Origin: Lysinibacillus sp. FSL K6-0232
GTDB lineage: Bacteria > Bacillota > Bacilli > Bacillales_A > Planococcaceae
Direction: 5' to 3'
Length of the DNA stretch: 64,000 nucleotides
Assembly: GCF_038008325.1 (NCBI RefSeq)
Contig: NZ_JBBOYW010000001.1
Location: forward strand, 486,001 to 550,000
The translations under genes and the position numbers were made by a program. This document shows, in pieces, positions 45,094 to 53,824 of the stretch. The stretch's first letter is position 1. Each line of letters begins with the position of its first letter. The notes under the pieces are model-generated. The model saw only the letters and a program-made list of their open reading frames with translations, made no database searches and was not told where the DNA came from.

Positions 45094-46122
45094 ATGTTTT
45101 TAGCATTATTTGGCGCAGTGGAGCAAGGAATCATCTATGCAATTATGGCACTTGGTGTATATTTAACGTTTCGAGTGTTAGATTTTCCAGACTTAACCGT
45201 TGATGGAAGCTTTGTAACAGGGGCGGCTACAGCAGCAACAATGGTTCTGCTTGGCTACCATCCCGTCTTAGCAACTTTGGTGGCAATTGTTGCTGGATTT
45301 ATTGCTGGATGTATGACAGGAATTCTTCACACAAAAGGGAAGATTAACCCGCTATTATCAGGGATTTTAATGATGATTGCTTTATATTCTATTAACCTAC
45401 GAATTATGGGGTTAACTGCAGAAAATACGATAGGTCGTCCGAATATTCCATTGTTAAATTCAGAAACAATATTTTCTAAGTTTCAAGCATTTTGGAGTAA
45501 CTTAGGCATCGACACTGCTCTTAATAATTTATTAACAAGCATTGGTCTTCAAAAAGTACCAGCTACATGGAGCGTAATGATCATCGTATTACTCATTACA
45601 ATTGTTATTAAGTTATTAGCAGATTGGTTCTTAAAAACAGAGGTCGGGCTAGCTATCCGAGCAACTGGTGATAATAAGCGAATGATTCGCAGCTTCTCAG
45701 CAAATACAGATACACTTATTATTTTAGGGCTAGGACTTTCCAATGCACTTGTCGCATTTTCTGGAGCTTTAATCGCACAATATTCAAAGTTCTCAGATGT
45801 TAGTATGGGGATTGGTATGATTGTTATTGGTCTTGCATCTGTTATTATTGGGGAAGCTATTTTTGGCACAAAGACAATTATCCGCACAACGTTTGCTGTA
45901 ATTGCAGGTGCTATTATTTACCGTATTATTTTAGCACTAGCATTGCGTGTAGATTTCCTTGATTCAGGAGATATGAAGTTAATTACAGCGATTATCGTTA
46001 TTTTAGCGCTTATTTTACCGCAGTTTATTAATAAGGGCAAAGAGCGTAAGCGGAAAGCTAAACGTGCGGCAGAGCTTGCACAGGTTAAGGCAGTAGAGCA
46101 GGGAGGGAAAGGCCTTGCTTAA
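45094..46122 (+). CDS. trpY: ABC transporter permease (TrpY-like)
   Basis: An inner-membrane permease of about 342 residues with 8-9 segments. GAVEQGIIYAIMALGVYLTFRVLDFPDLTVDGSF and GKINPLLSGILMMIALYSINLRIMG are typical of the permease that pairs with TrpX-type binding proteins. The C-terminal tail is highly basic. ATG 45094 has AGGAG 11 nt upstream; an in-frame ATG at 45061 has no good site. Its last bases overlap the ATPase start. Confidence 0.87.
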   Translation: MFLALFGAVEQGIIYAIMALGVYLTFRVLDFPDLTVDGSFVTGAATAATMVLLGYHPVLATLVAIVAGFIAGCMTGILHTKGKINPLLSGILMMIALYSINLRIMGLTAENTIGRPNIPLLNSETIFSKFQAFWSNLGIDTALNNLLTSIGLQKVPATWSVMIIVLLITIVIKLLADWFLKTEVGLAIRATGDNKRMIRSFSANTDTLIILGLGLSNALVAFSGALIAQYSKFSDVSMGIGMIVIGLASVIIGEAIFGTKTIIRTTFAVIAGAIIYRIILALALRVDFLDSGDMKLITAIIVILALILPQFINKGKERKRKAKRAAELAQVKAVEQGGKGLA

Positions 46123-46909
46123 ATTACATGGCATTAATAAAGTTTTTAACGAAGGAACACCTGATGAAAAAATTGCACTTGCAGAGATTAATCTACATTT
46201 ACAGCCAGGTGATTTTGTCACAATTATTGGTAGTAATGGTGCAGGGAAATCAACAATGATGAATATGATTTCAGGAGCCTTAACACCTGATTTTGGTACA
46301 GTATCCATTGATGGCAATGATGTAACAGGTTTACCTGAATATAAGCGCTCGCAATATATTGGTCGTGTCTTTCAAGACCCAATGGCAGGTACAGCACCGA
46401 CGATGACGATTGAGGAGAATTTAGCACTGGCATACTCTCGCAATAAGAATAGAGGAATACGTAGAGGTGTAGATAAAAAGCGTCGAGAATTTTTTAAAGA
46501 GTCTTTGGAGATGCTTGGCTTAAACCTTGAAAATCGTTTGTCAGCAAAGGTAGGCTTGCTATCAGGCGGTGAGCGTCAAGCATTGTCGTTGTTAATGGCA
46601 ACATTCACGAAGCCATCTATTTTATTGCTGGATGAGCATACAGCGGCACTTGATCCATCTCGTGCAGAGTTAATTACTCGCATTACAAAGTATTTAGTCG
46701 ACAAAGATCAGCTAACGACATTAATGGTAACGCATAATATGCAACAAGCATTAGATTTAGGCAATCGTTTGATTATGATGGATAAAGGTCAAATTATTTT
46801 GGAAGTTGAAGAAGACCGTAAGCATACATTAACCATTCCTGATTTAATGGCTGAATTTGAGCGCATTCGTGGCGAAAAAATGAATTCAGACCGTGCTTTA
46901 CTAGGTTAA
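46115..46909 (+). CDS. trpZ: ABC transporter ATPase (TrpZ-like)
   Basis: An ATP-binding cassette protein of 264 residues. Walker A GSNGAGKST, signature LSGGERQALSL, Walker B SILLLDEHTAALDP and the H-loop VTHNMQQAL are all intact. It powers the transporter formed with the two preceding genes. The start is TTG 46115, overlapping the permease stop by 8 nt, with GGGAGGGAAAGG upstream, so translation is probably coupled. A strong terminator follows. Confidence 0.92.
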   Translation: MLKLHGINKVFNEGTPDEKIALAEINLHLQPGDFVTIIGSNGAGKSTMMNMISGALTPDFGTVSIDGNDVTGLPEYKRSQYIGRVFQDPMAGTAPTMTIEENLALAYSRNKNRGIRRGVDKKRREFFKESLEMLGLNLENRLSAKVGLLSGGERQALSLLMATFTKPSILLLDEHTAALDPSRAELITRITKYLVDKDQLTTLMVTHNMQQALDLGNRLIMMDKGQIILEVEEDRKHTLTIPDLMAEFERIRGEKMNSDRALLG

Positions 46910-46937
46910 ATAAAACAGGCGAGGAGCAATTGATCTG

Positions 46938-46982
46938 CCCCGTAAAAGTTAGACATCCATCTAACTTTTACGGGGTTTTTAA
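46938..46982 (+). terminator. strong terminator after the ABC transporter operon
   Basis: CCCCGTAAAAGTTAGA pairs perfectly with its complement over 16 bp around CATCCA, followed by TTTTT. Confidence 0.85.
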
Positions 46983-47065
46983 TATTTTGGCTGCTAAATA
47001 AAGGGGGATTGGGCGATAATCGAGCAGAAGCTGCTGTTAAGCATGCAATTGGGGAAGGAGGTGAA

Positions 47066-47978
47066 ATGATGTTTGTGAAACAGCGAGAGAAGTCTTGTAA
47101 GCTGTTGGTCTTAGAAGCACTTGAAAGAAGATTGCCAAAGAATCATGCTAGCTATGAGTATTTTCAGGAAATGCTAAGATGAGCAAGAGCTGGCTATGCA
47201 GGAAAACAGCGCGTTGATCAAGTGTGGCAGGAGATGAATCTACAGTAGCCTTATGTTTTACTACATGACATGGAGTTTCAATCCATCTATCAAATGGATA
47301 CTTTGTTTTTAACACAAAATTGTATCTTAGTAATGAAGATTAAAAACATTGTTGGTCGTGTTGAGTATATGAAGGACAAACATCAATTTATTTGAATACA
47401 TGTTGATGGGAAAATAGATGGCCTTCGAAATCCTTTTGATCAGGTAAAGCGACATGCTCAATTTTTACACAAGCTTTTATACGAGCAAGGCTGCGTTATG
47501 CCTATTAAGTATTTAGTTGTTGCTGCAAACCCAAATATGGTGATGTCCTCTAGCCTATTCTCGCAGCCTATTTTGCATATGAGTGGTTTACTTGAGAAAA
47601 TAGAATAATTGCTCAAGCAATCTGCTCATATCTATTTGAGTGAACATGAATTGGGTGAACTTGCAGCCTATCTATTGAGGATGCATAAGCCTTCTACATG
47701 GAACCCTGCTATTGCTAGGCATGAATTAAAGAAGGGGGCATTATGCTCACATTGTCAAAAAAATTGATAAACAATCATTTTTAACAGCATTACAAGAGTA
47801 TCGTTTATTACATGGAAATGAAATATCAAATATACAATTTTGCGATGTTTTTAATAGCTCATCTAGCAAGACAGCATATTATTTTTTACAGAAGCTAAAA
47901 TTTGAAATAGTGGGAAGCAATAAACATAGAAAATATATTATACCTGCACATAAGCAAGCTATCGTAGCGATCAGATAG
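47066..47978 (+). pseudogene. NERD-domain protein, broken by four in-frame stops and one frameshift
   Basis: A perfect AAGGAGGTG site precedes ATG 47066. The frame reads MMFVKQREKSCKLLVLEALE, and stays protein-like for 233 codons despite TGA 47180, TAG 47246, TGA 47393 and TAA 47606. The NERD core is visible: DTLFLTQNCILVMKIKN (where the family has Glu in place of the first Lys), NPFDQVKRHAQFL and YLVVAANPN. After CSHCQ a run of seven A shifts the frame by one and a further 70 codons (IDKQSFLTALQEY to 47978) continue. NERD proteins are nuclease-like. Each stop is one transition away from a sensible codon (CGA, CAG, TGG, CAA). No functional product is expected. Confidence 0.8.
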
Positions 47979-48033
47979 TGTGGCTTATTAGTTGGGTGAT
48001 AAAACTAATAAGTTAGGCGATAAACGCAAAAAT

Positions 48034-48067
48034 AAAAAGCCTCACCTGTTTGAGAAGTGAGACTTTT
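48034..48067 (-). terminator. terminator of ilvA
   Basis: On the minus strand AAAAGTCTCAC pairs with GTGAGGCTTTT, followed by T-rich sequence, just after the ilvA stop. Confidence 0.75.
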
Positions 48068-48071
48068 CATT

Positions 48072-49334
48072 TTAAACTAGTAAGCCAAATAGTTGAATGT
48101 CGTTGTTAACTTCTTTGTATTTGAAGCCGAATTCGTCCATTCGAGCAAGTAAGCCTTCATAATCCTCACGATTGCCGAGCTCGATACCAACTAGGGCAGG
48201 ACCGCTTTCCTTATTGTTTTTCTTTGTATACTCAAACGTTGTAATATCATCGTTTGGTCCAAGCACGCTTGTTAGGAATTGGCGAAGTGCCCCTGCACGC
48301 TGAGGGAAGCTAACAATAAAGTAGTATAATAAACCTTCGTGAATTAAAGATTTTTCTTTAATTTCCTGCATACGGCCAATATCATTATTACCACCGCTAA
48401 TAATGACAACAACAGATTTTCCTTTAATTTCCTTTTTGTAAAAATCGAGTGCTGCTACTGATAATGCCCCAGCAGGCTCAGCAATAATTGCATGCTTATT
48501 ATATAAATCTAAAATCGTTGTACAGACTTTTCCTTCAGGGACAAGCACAATATCGTCTAAATAACGACGACAAACATTGTATGTGTGATGCCCAACGCAT
48601 TTTACAGCAGCCCCATCAACAAACTTATCAATCCAGTCAAGTGCTACTGCGCCGCCTTCTGCAAAAGCAGCCTGCATACTGCCAGCCCCAGCAGGCTCTA
48701 CGCCAACAATTTTACTAGTAGGAGAAAGGTTTTTCACATAGGCAGAAACACCTGACATTAAGCCGCCGCCACCAATGCTGCCAAATACATAGTCAATTGG
48801 CTCCTCCATATCATTCATAATTTCCACTGCTACAGTTCCTTGACCAGCAATAACATCAAAATCATCGAATGGATGAATAAAGATTTTGCCATGCTCTTCA
48901 CAATAGCTTTGTGCACTTTCAGCGGAGTCATCAAATGTATCACCTGCTAAAATGATTTCCACATACTCGCGGCCAAACATACGCACTTGGTCTATTTTTT
49001 GCTTTGGTGTCGTTTGAGGCATAAAAATGCTAGCTTGAATTTTTAATTGGGCACAGGCATAAGCTACGCCTTGGGCATGATTGCCTGCACTTGCACATAC
49101 AACGCCATTCTTGCGAGCCTCGTCCTCAATTTTTTTGATTTTATAATAGGCTCCACGAAGCTTAAAGGAGCGTACATGTTGTAAATCCTCGCGCTTAAAA
49201 TAAATATTAGCTCCGTATTTCTCGGATAAATAGTCGTTTTTTTGTAGTGGTGTATGCACAACTACATCTTTTAAAAAATGATGTGCAATAAGGACATTCT
49301 CCACTTGCACGGTTTTAGTATCAGCAACTTCCAT
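48072..49334 (-). CDS. ilvA: threonine dehydratase (biosynthetic type with ACT-like tail)
   Basis: A PLP enzyme of about 420 residues that deaminates threonine to 2-oxobutyrate for isoleucine synthesis. The PLP lysine is in HVRSFKLRGAYYKI, the phosphate loop is SIGGGGLMSGV, and SAGNHAQGVA follows the family pattern. The C-terminal 90 residues (GLLYYFIVSFPQRAGALRQFL) are a single ACT-like regulatory domain, shorter than in E. coli IlvA but usual for Bacillales. ATG 49334 is 9 nt after GGAGG; ATG 49343 touches it. It stands alone. Confidence 0.93.
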   Translation of the reverse strand: MEVADTKTVQVENVLIAHHFLKDVVVHTPLQKNDYLSEKYGANIYFKREDLQHVRSFKLRGAYYKIKKIEDEARKNGVVCASAGNHAQGVAYACAQLKIQASIFMPQTTPKQKIDQVRMFGREYVEIILAGDTFDDSAESAQSYCEEHGKIFIHPFDDFDVIAGQGTVAVEIMNDMEEPIDYVFGSIGGGGLMSGVSAYVKNLSPTSKIVGVEPAGAGSMQAAFAEGGAVALDWIDKFVDGAAVKCVGHHTYNVCRRYLDDIVLVPEGKVCTTILDLYNKHAIIAEPAGALSVAALDFYKKEIKGKSVVVIISGGNNDIGRMQEIKEKSLIHEGLLYYFIVSFPQRAGALRQFLTSVLGPNDDITTFEYTKKNNKESGPALVGIELGNREDYEGLLARMDEFGFKYKEVNNDIQLFGLLV

Positions 49335-49521
49335 AATATTCATCCTCCGTTATACGTTTAAAACATTTATCTATGATAGCATATTTTATAAGCTTTTTGG
49401 TATTAATTTTTAGTAAATTCTAAATTTTCCGTGTCTATTTTGTGATGTAAGCGATTTCTTGAAAAAATCTCATAACGAGTATGGTCAAGCATATACTAGA
49501 CTAGCGATAGGAGGGTGACTG

Positions 49522-50265
49522 TTGGAGATTATTCAAGGAATTTTATCTACATACAGGCAATTTTTCGATTGGGCGATGTGGCAGGAGGTGCTAACAGACC
49601 CTGTATCTTGGGGACTGATTTCTTCCTTAATACTTATAGAAGGCTTACTATCAGCGGATAATGCACTAGTCCTAGCCGTTCTTGTTAAACATTTACCAGA
49701 TAAACAACGAAAGCGAGCATTAATGTATGGTATGCTAGGGGCCTACTTTTTTAGGTTTTTATTTATAGGAATCGGCGTGTATCTCGTAGAGTTTTGGTTT
49801 ATTAAAGTGCTAGGCGCTTTATATTTAGGGTGGCTTTGTATCGCTCATTTTCTTCAAATAGGGCAGGAGGATCAGATGAAGGAGATGAAAAAATCAGGGC
49901 TGATGGTACGCATTTTCGGGACATTTTGGGCGACGGTTATTTCAGTGGAGCTGATGGATATTGCCTTTTCCATTGACTCTATATTTGCTGCCTTTGCGGT
50001 ATCTAATCAGGTGTGGGTGCTATTAGTTGGTGGGATGTTGGGTATTTTAATGATGAGGACAATTGCAGGAGTATTTTTAATGATTATTGAAAAAATCCCT
50101 GAGCTTGAAGCGACTGCCTTTATTATTATTGGTGTTATTGGCATAAAAATGCTTGTGAGTGTTATTGGAATCCATGTGCCACATTATTTATTTTTCCTCT
50201 TTTTATTAATTGCTTTTTCCATTACTTTTGTTGTTCATATGATTAATAGAATAAAAACTGCCTAA
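49522..50265 (+). CDS. TerC-family membrane protein
   Basis: A 247-residue protein with about seven transmembrane segments. SLILIEGLLSADNALVLAVLVKHLP and WATVISVELMDIAFSIDSIFAAFAVS carry the paired acidic residues that characterise TerC-family metal transporters. In Bacillus the related MeeF/MeeY proteins export manganese and help to metallate secreted enzymes; a similar role is possible. TTG 49522 is chosen because GGAGGGTGACTG precedes it. No yybP-ykoY-type riboswitch was seen upstream. Confidence 0.87.
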   Translation: MEIIQGILSTYRQFFDWAMWQEVLTDPVSWGLISSLILIEGLLSADNALVLAVLVKHLPDKQRKRALMYGMLGAYFFRFLFIGIGVYLVEFWFIKVLGALYLGWLCIAHFLQIGQEDQMKEMKKSGLMVRIFGTFWATVISVELMDIAFSIDSIFAAFAVSNQVWVLLVGGMLGILMMRTIAGVFLMIIEKIPELEATAFIIIGVIGIKMLVSVIGIHVPHYLFFLFLLIAFSITFVVHMINRIKTA

Positions 50266-50270
50266 TGAAA

Positions 50271-50309
50271 AAGGCTCTGTTCCCAAGCGTGAGAACAGAG
50301 TCTTTTTTT
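50271..50309. terminator. bidirectional terminator between the TerC gene and bshB2
   Basis: AAGGCTCTGTTC pairs with GAACAGAGTCTT, with TTTTTTT on the plus side and T-rich sequence on the minus side. It serves converging genes. Confidence 0.8.
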
Positions 50310-51006
50310 AGTTTGTATATTGATCAGGGTCGACAATATAGAATTTTTCAACACTTAGCCAGCTTTCACTCATTGGTTCACCATTATCGATACGTTTTTC
50401 AGTTTCCTGCATCATCCAGCCAGTTTGTGAGGCATGTGCTTGTAATGCTTTTACTTTGTCCATTTTCATTTCACGAATATCGTAGACAATATGTGGCTCA
50501 CCATTTTTTTCAACCGTATCGTTTGCAAACGCACAGGCTAATATTTGTGGGCGAGCAGCTTTTGGCATACGGCGTACAGCCTCAACAACAGCACGTGCCG
50601 TTGCTTCGTGGTCAGGATGAACAGCAAAGCCCGGTAAAAATGTAAAGATAAGAGATGGTGTAAGCTCCTCAATCAATCCTTCTACAAGCTTTACCATTTT
50701 TTCATCATCTTCAAATTCAATTGTTTTATCTCGGAAGCCGAGCATACGTAAATCTTGAATACCCATGGCTTCTGCGGCTGCAACTAATTCTTTGCGGCGA
50801 ATTTCTGGTAAGGATTCGCGTGTTGCAAACGGTGGATTTCCTAAATTACGCCCCATCTCGCCTAATGTTAAGCAGGCATATGTAACAGGTGTATTCATCT
50901 TTTTTGTATAGTAGGCGATTGTTCCAGCAACTGAAAAAGCCTCATCGTCTGGGTGAGGGTAAACAATTAAAATATGACGTTGTGGTTGTAAATCCAAAAT
51001 AGTCAT
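50308..51006 (-). CDS. bshB2: bacillithiol biosynthesis deacetylase BshB2
   Basis: A zinc-dependent LmbE-like deacetylase of 232 residues. It removes acetyl from N-acetylglucosaminyl-malate during bacillithiol synthesis, and some also act on bacillithiol S-conjugates. Metal and catalytic residues are in YPHPDDEAFS and FAVHPDHEATA. It follows yojF, as in B. subtilis. The AUG at 51006 touches GGGGG, so TTG 50997 (9 nt away) may be the true start. Translation is likely coupled to yojF, whose stop is 5 nt upstream. Confidence 0.9.
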   Translation of the reverse strand: MTILDLQPQRHILIVYPHPDDEAFSVAGTIAYYTKKMNTPVTYACLTLGEMGRNLGNPPFATRESLPEIRRKELVAAAEAMGIQDLRMLGFRDKTIEFEDDEKMVKLVEGLIEELTPSLIFTFLPGFAVHPDHEATARAVVEAVRRMPKAARPQILACAFANDTVEKNGEPHIVYDIREMKMDKVKALQAHASQTGWMMQETEKRIDNGEPMSESWLSVEKFYIVDPDQYTN

Positions 51007-51011
51007 CCCCC

Positions 51012-51362
51012 TTAATAAGTAAATGGTGTTTCGCTAATTTCTAACGCAATTGCTAGTTTTCCAGTGTAATCTAATCCAGCCATTAATAAACGGCCTAAAT
51101 CATCTAATTCATAGTGTGTAATACCTTGTGCATAAACCCAGCCATGCGGTAATTTTAAACCAACACGATGGGGCGCTTTGTCTACGACTTTAGCAAGCTC
51201 ATAATTGATTTTGGCGTTGCGAATAAAAGCACCTGCGTTAAAGAATTGTTCGTCGTAGTGTGCTGCGTAAGAACCGTTTGTCGTCTCAAGATGAATATAA
51301 ACGTCTTTGTTGGCGAAAGAATTTAATAATTCCTGCAACGTTTCTACTTGTACTTCTTGCAT
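51012..51362 (-). CDS. yojF: YojF family protein
   Basis: A 116-residue soluble protein of the DUF1806/YojF family (VQVETLQELLNSFANKDVYIHLETT, RVGLKLPHGWVYAQGITHYE). Its role is unknown; the pairing with bshB2 is conserved, suggesting a link to bacillithiol metabolism. GAGGAGTGTTAAG precedes ATG 51362. Length is usual. Confidence 0.88.
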   Translation of the reverse strand: MQEVQVETLQELLNSFANKDVYIHLETTNGSYAAHYDEQFFNAGAFIRNAKINYELAKVVDKAPHRVGLKLPHGWVYAQGITHYELDDLGRLLMAGLDYTGKLAIALEISETPFTY

Positions 51363-51453
51363 CTTAACACTCCTCTCGATTATTTATACTTATAAGTATA
51401 GTAAAAAAAATTTAGAAAGGGAAATTGATTGCTTTTATAATGACAAATTAATC

Positions 51454-51458
51454 ATCAT
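51454..51458. repeat. left target duplication of the IS1380-like element
   Basis: ATCAT directly precedes the left inverted repeat and recurs at 53120-53124 after the right one. Confidence 0.75.
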
Positions 51459-51644
51459 CCCGAATTATTCATAGCTAACTGACCTGAGTTCGTTTTGTCA
51501 TATTTCTTATCACAGACCAAGTTTCTCTGGAATTTAAATGGAGGAATAAATGATTTAGGCCAGTTGATACTTAAAAAATGGGAATTTACCTGTTTTTAGG
51601 CAGACTTATCCCTTGGTACGGGTTCGATTTTTTAAAAAAGTGAT

Positions 51645-52964
51645 CTAGTTGGTGGAAAGCTGCTGCACTCTGGTCAGAATGTCTGAAAAGAAGCGCGCAT
51701 AGACGAAGCTGGACGCTAATTTGAAATGCAGGTAACGACCAGATTTTACAAGTTTACTGGCAACTTTAATTAACCGTGTGCGAATGGTTTGGATTTGAAG
51801 CCCATTTTTCGCAGATGGAAACGTTAATGTACGTAACCAATTCGTTAAATTGTAGGCGAGTAAACTGATCATCATGCGTGCTTCGTTCACTTGGAAATCA
51901 TGGCTTTTCATTTGATCGAATCCGAAGCCATCTTTCGCCTCTTTAATGAAGTTTTCCATTGCGCCACGTTTTTGATAGGACGTGAGAATGGCTTCCGGTG
52001 AAAAGGCAGTTTCGCTTAAATTTGTGACGAAAAAGGCATGGGTGAAGAACAGTTCACCTGCTGGGCGTGTAGACTGAATAATGATGCGACGTGACGTATT
52101 CCATGAACCAGCCTGATAGATTGACTCCTCCACATAACGTTCGGCTTTTGTGACATCACGGATTTCAGATGTTGGATGTAGTTCTTCCGCAAGTGCTTTC
52201 AGTCTGGCGTTCGACTTTAAACGAATGATGTAATAGACCGATTCATCTTCGCAAAGTTTGTATAAGTCGGGTACTGCGAAGCCGCTATCACCACGCACGA
52301 GTGTTGTCGTTTCGGGAAAGTTTTCGTTGTAATGATCCAGTAAAGGGCGGACAAATTCCACGACACCGTTTGATGTATACCTATTCCCTGGGCGTAGCTG
52401 CGCTTTTAAAAAATCACCGGTGAAGCCGTCAAACGCAACGAGTGGATGAAAGCCGACTGTGCCGTAATGGCTATTGTATGAGGCATTTTCTTGCTTGCCA
52501 TATGTATCCGCATGAGACGAATCCAGATCAATTAAAAGAGTCGTCGATTGACGTAACTGATGCACCCGGTCCAGTAGTTCTTGATTCGCCGCTTGAAGTT
52601 GTTGGAGTGCCTGTTTGTCAAAGCGTTTGAAAAATCGAGATAAAGATGGCTGAGATGCAAGTGCTGGTTTTCCAAGTACACGCGTGAAAACTGGATCGTG
52701 CGTTAATGTATCCGCTGCGTCATCCTCGTGATAGCCTGCGATGAGCTGATATATTTTTTGACGAAGAAGTTCCATATTGTCATGGATACAGTAAGAACGC
52801 TCATCTTTTAAGTGAAGGTGTTTGGCGATTGTTTTGGAAAAGCCGATTTTTTCATCGAACTCACGGAAGATAAATTGGCCTGTATCAGAAGAAAGCTCAC
52901 CTCCATCGTGAGTTAATTTCAGTTGGTGATTGAAATGAAGTGTTGTTTGCGGTAATCTAATCAT
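51645..52964 (-). CDS. IS1380-family transposase
   Basis: 439 residues, DDE type. LLIDLDSSHADTYGKQE holds the first Asp, TLVRGDSGFAVPDLY the second, and YQKRGAMENFIKEAKDGFGFDQMKS the Glu within the IS1380/IS4-type YREK-like region. Length is normal, and there are no frame breaks, so the enzyme appears intact. ATG 52964 follows AAAGGATTC. Confidence 0.93.
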   Translation of the reverse strand: MIRLPQTTLHFNHQLKLTHDGGELSSDTGQFIFREFDEKIGFSKTIAKHLHLKDERSYCIHDNMELLRQKIYQLIAGYHEDDAADTLTHDPVFTRVLGKPALASQPSLSRFFKRFDKQALQQLQAANQELLDRVHQLRQSTTLLIDLDSSHADTYGKQENASYNSHYGTVGFHPLVAFDGFTGDFLKAQLRPGNRYTSNGVVEFVRPLLDHYNENFPETTTLVRGDSGFAVPDLYKLCEDESVYYIIRLKSNARLKALAEELHPTSEIRDVTKAERYVEESIYQAGSWNTSRRIIIQSTRPAGELFFTHAFFVTNLSETAFSPEAILTSYQKRGAMENFIKEAKDGFGFDQMKSHDFQVNEARMMISLLAYNLTNWLRTLTFPSAKNGLQIQTIRTRLIKVASKLVKSGRYLHFKLASSFVYARFFSDILTRVQQLSTN

Positions 52965-53051
52965 GAGAAGAATCCTTTCTTTTGGTTAGTTCTTGGTCGA
53001 TTTAACCTTAACAGAAATGGATTCTTTTTTCATTTTTTTAGTGAAAAAGAG

Positions 53052-53093
53052 AATCCCACAGGAAAGGCGATAAATCGCCTTTCCTGTGGGATT
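53052..53093. terminator. hairpin inside the IS1380-like element
   Basis: Two 20-bp complementary arms around AA form a strong hairpin, with TTTTG on the plus side and TTCTCTTTTT on the minus side. It is upstream of the transposase and may stop transcription entering from the flank. Confidence 0.65.
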
Positions 53094-53119
53094 TTGTATT
53101 TGGGTGTGAATAATTAGGG

Positions 53120-53370
53120 ATCATCTATATATCTATGCTAAAGATATAAGCAATATTCTTGAAAAAATTATTGTAATGTATCAATATAGGGATGTGGAAG
53201 CAGCTTGTCTAAATTACAGGCAATGGCTTCGCGTTTGACAAGGTATTACAACCGTAATTGCTCCCAATTGATGGCTTTGGCGATTGAAGGGATTTAAAAC
53301 ATAACTTCTATCTTGGTACAATAGATGATATTCCTTCAATGTGCTATAAGACATAGCTGGGGGCGAATAA
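53120..53370. other. short region right of the IS1380-like element
   Basis: After the second ATCAT, an open frame on the plus strand reads DHLYIYAKDISNILEKIIVMY and ends after about 38 codons at 53236. It looks like the tail of a broken protein, but I do not recognise it and nothing matching lies left of the element. The rest shows no gene. Confidence 0.3.
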
Positions 53371-53417
53371 TAAAAAAAAGAGATTCTCTTTTATGACGGA
53401 GAATCTCTTTTTTTTAT
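53371..53417. terminator. bidirectional terminator
   Basis: AAAAAAAGAGATTCTC pairs with GAGAATCTCTTTTTTT around TTTTATGACG. It closes the small gene at 53433 on the minus strand. Confidence 0.78.
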
Positions 53418-53432
53418 AAGGCTATGTATTTG

Positions 53433-53714
53433 TTAGAAACGATAAAGCTTTCGCTCAATCGTATCTAAGCGATTGTTGACGTTTTGTAGCTGCTTATACA
53501 TTTCCTGTATATAAAAATTTTGGTCTTGTGTTTCAGCCGTTTTGCTTTGTGCTAATTCTTCCTCTTCCTGTAAAGCTAAGATTGTGGCGAGGGTAGATAA
53601 TGAATAACCGAACGTTAAAACAATGGAAGCAATGACTTCAACTTTTGCAGAGGTAATATCTCCAGCTAATAACCCTGATTCCTCGATTAAGTCCTCTAAC
53701 TTATGTTTTTTCAT
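53433..53714 (-). CDS. small hypothetical protein with a possible membrane segment
   Basis: 93 residues. The middle (VEVIASIVLTFGYSLSTLATILA, about 26-48) is hydrophobic; the C-terminal third (FYIQEMYKQLQNVNNRLDTIERKLY) looks like an amphipathic coiled coil. GGGAGGGGAAAAG precedes ATG 53714 and a terminator follows, so it is a real gene. I do not recognise the family. Confidence 0.65.
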   Translation of the reverse strand: MKKHKLEDLIEESGLLAGDITSAKVEVIASIVLTFGYSLSTLATILALQEEEELAQSKTAETQDQNFYIQEMYKQLQNVNNRLDTIERKLYRF

Positions 53715-53790
53715 CTTTTCCCCTCCCGTATACAGCTAATATATGGGATAGGCACGTTGAACGTATCTTGTCCATTTTTGAAATACAATA

Positions 53791-53820
53791 AAAAGGCATC
53801 ATGATAATTAGATGCCTTTC
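53791..53820 (-). terminator. terminator of pdxK
   Basis: AAAGGCATC pairs with GATGCCTTT; TTTTTATTG follows on the minus strand. Confidence 0.7.
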
Positions 53821-53824
53821 ATTG

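Larger units (their letters stand above)
51459..53119 (-). mobile_element. IS1380-family insertion sequence
   Basis: A 1661-bp element bounded by inverted repeats: CCCGAATTATTCATA at 51459-51473 and, inverted, CCCTAATTATTCACA at 53105-53119 (13 of 15 bases match). ATCAT flanks both ends. One transposase gene is inside. A perfect 20-bp inverted repeat near the right end can form a hairpin that would shield the transposase from outside transcription. Confidence 0.88.

Noticed and set aside
46938-46982. End of an insertion sequence
   Set aside because: The sequence forms a normal terminator with a T-run right after trpZ, and no transposase or partner repeat is near.
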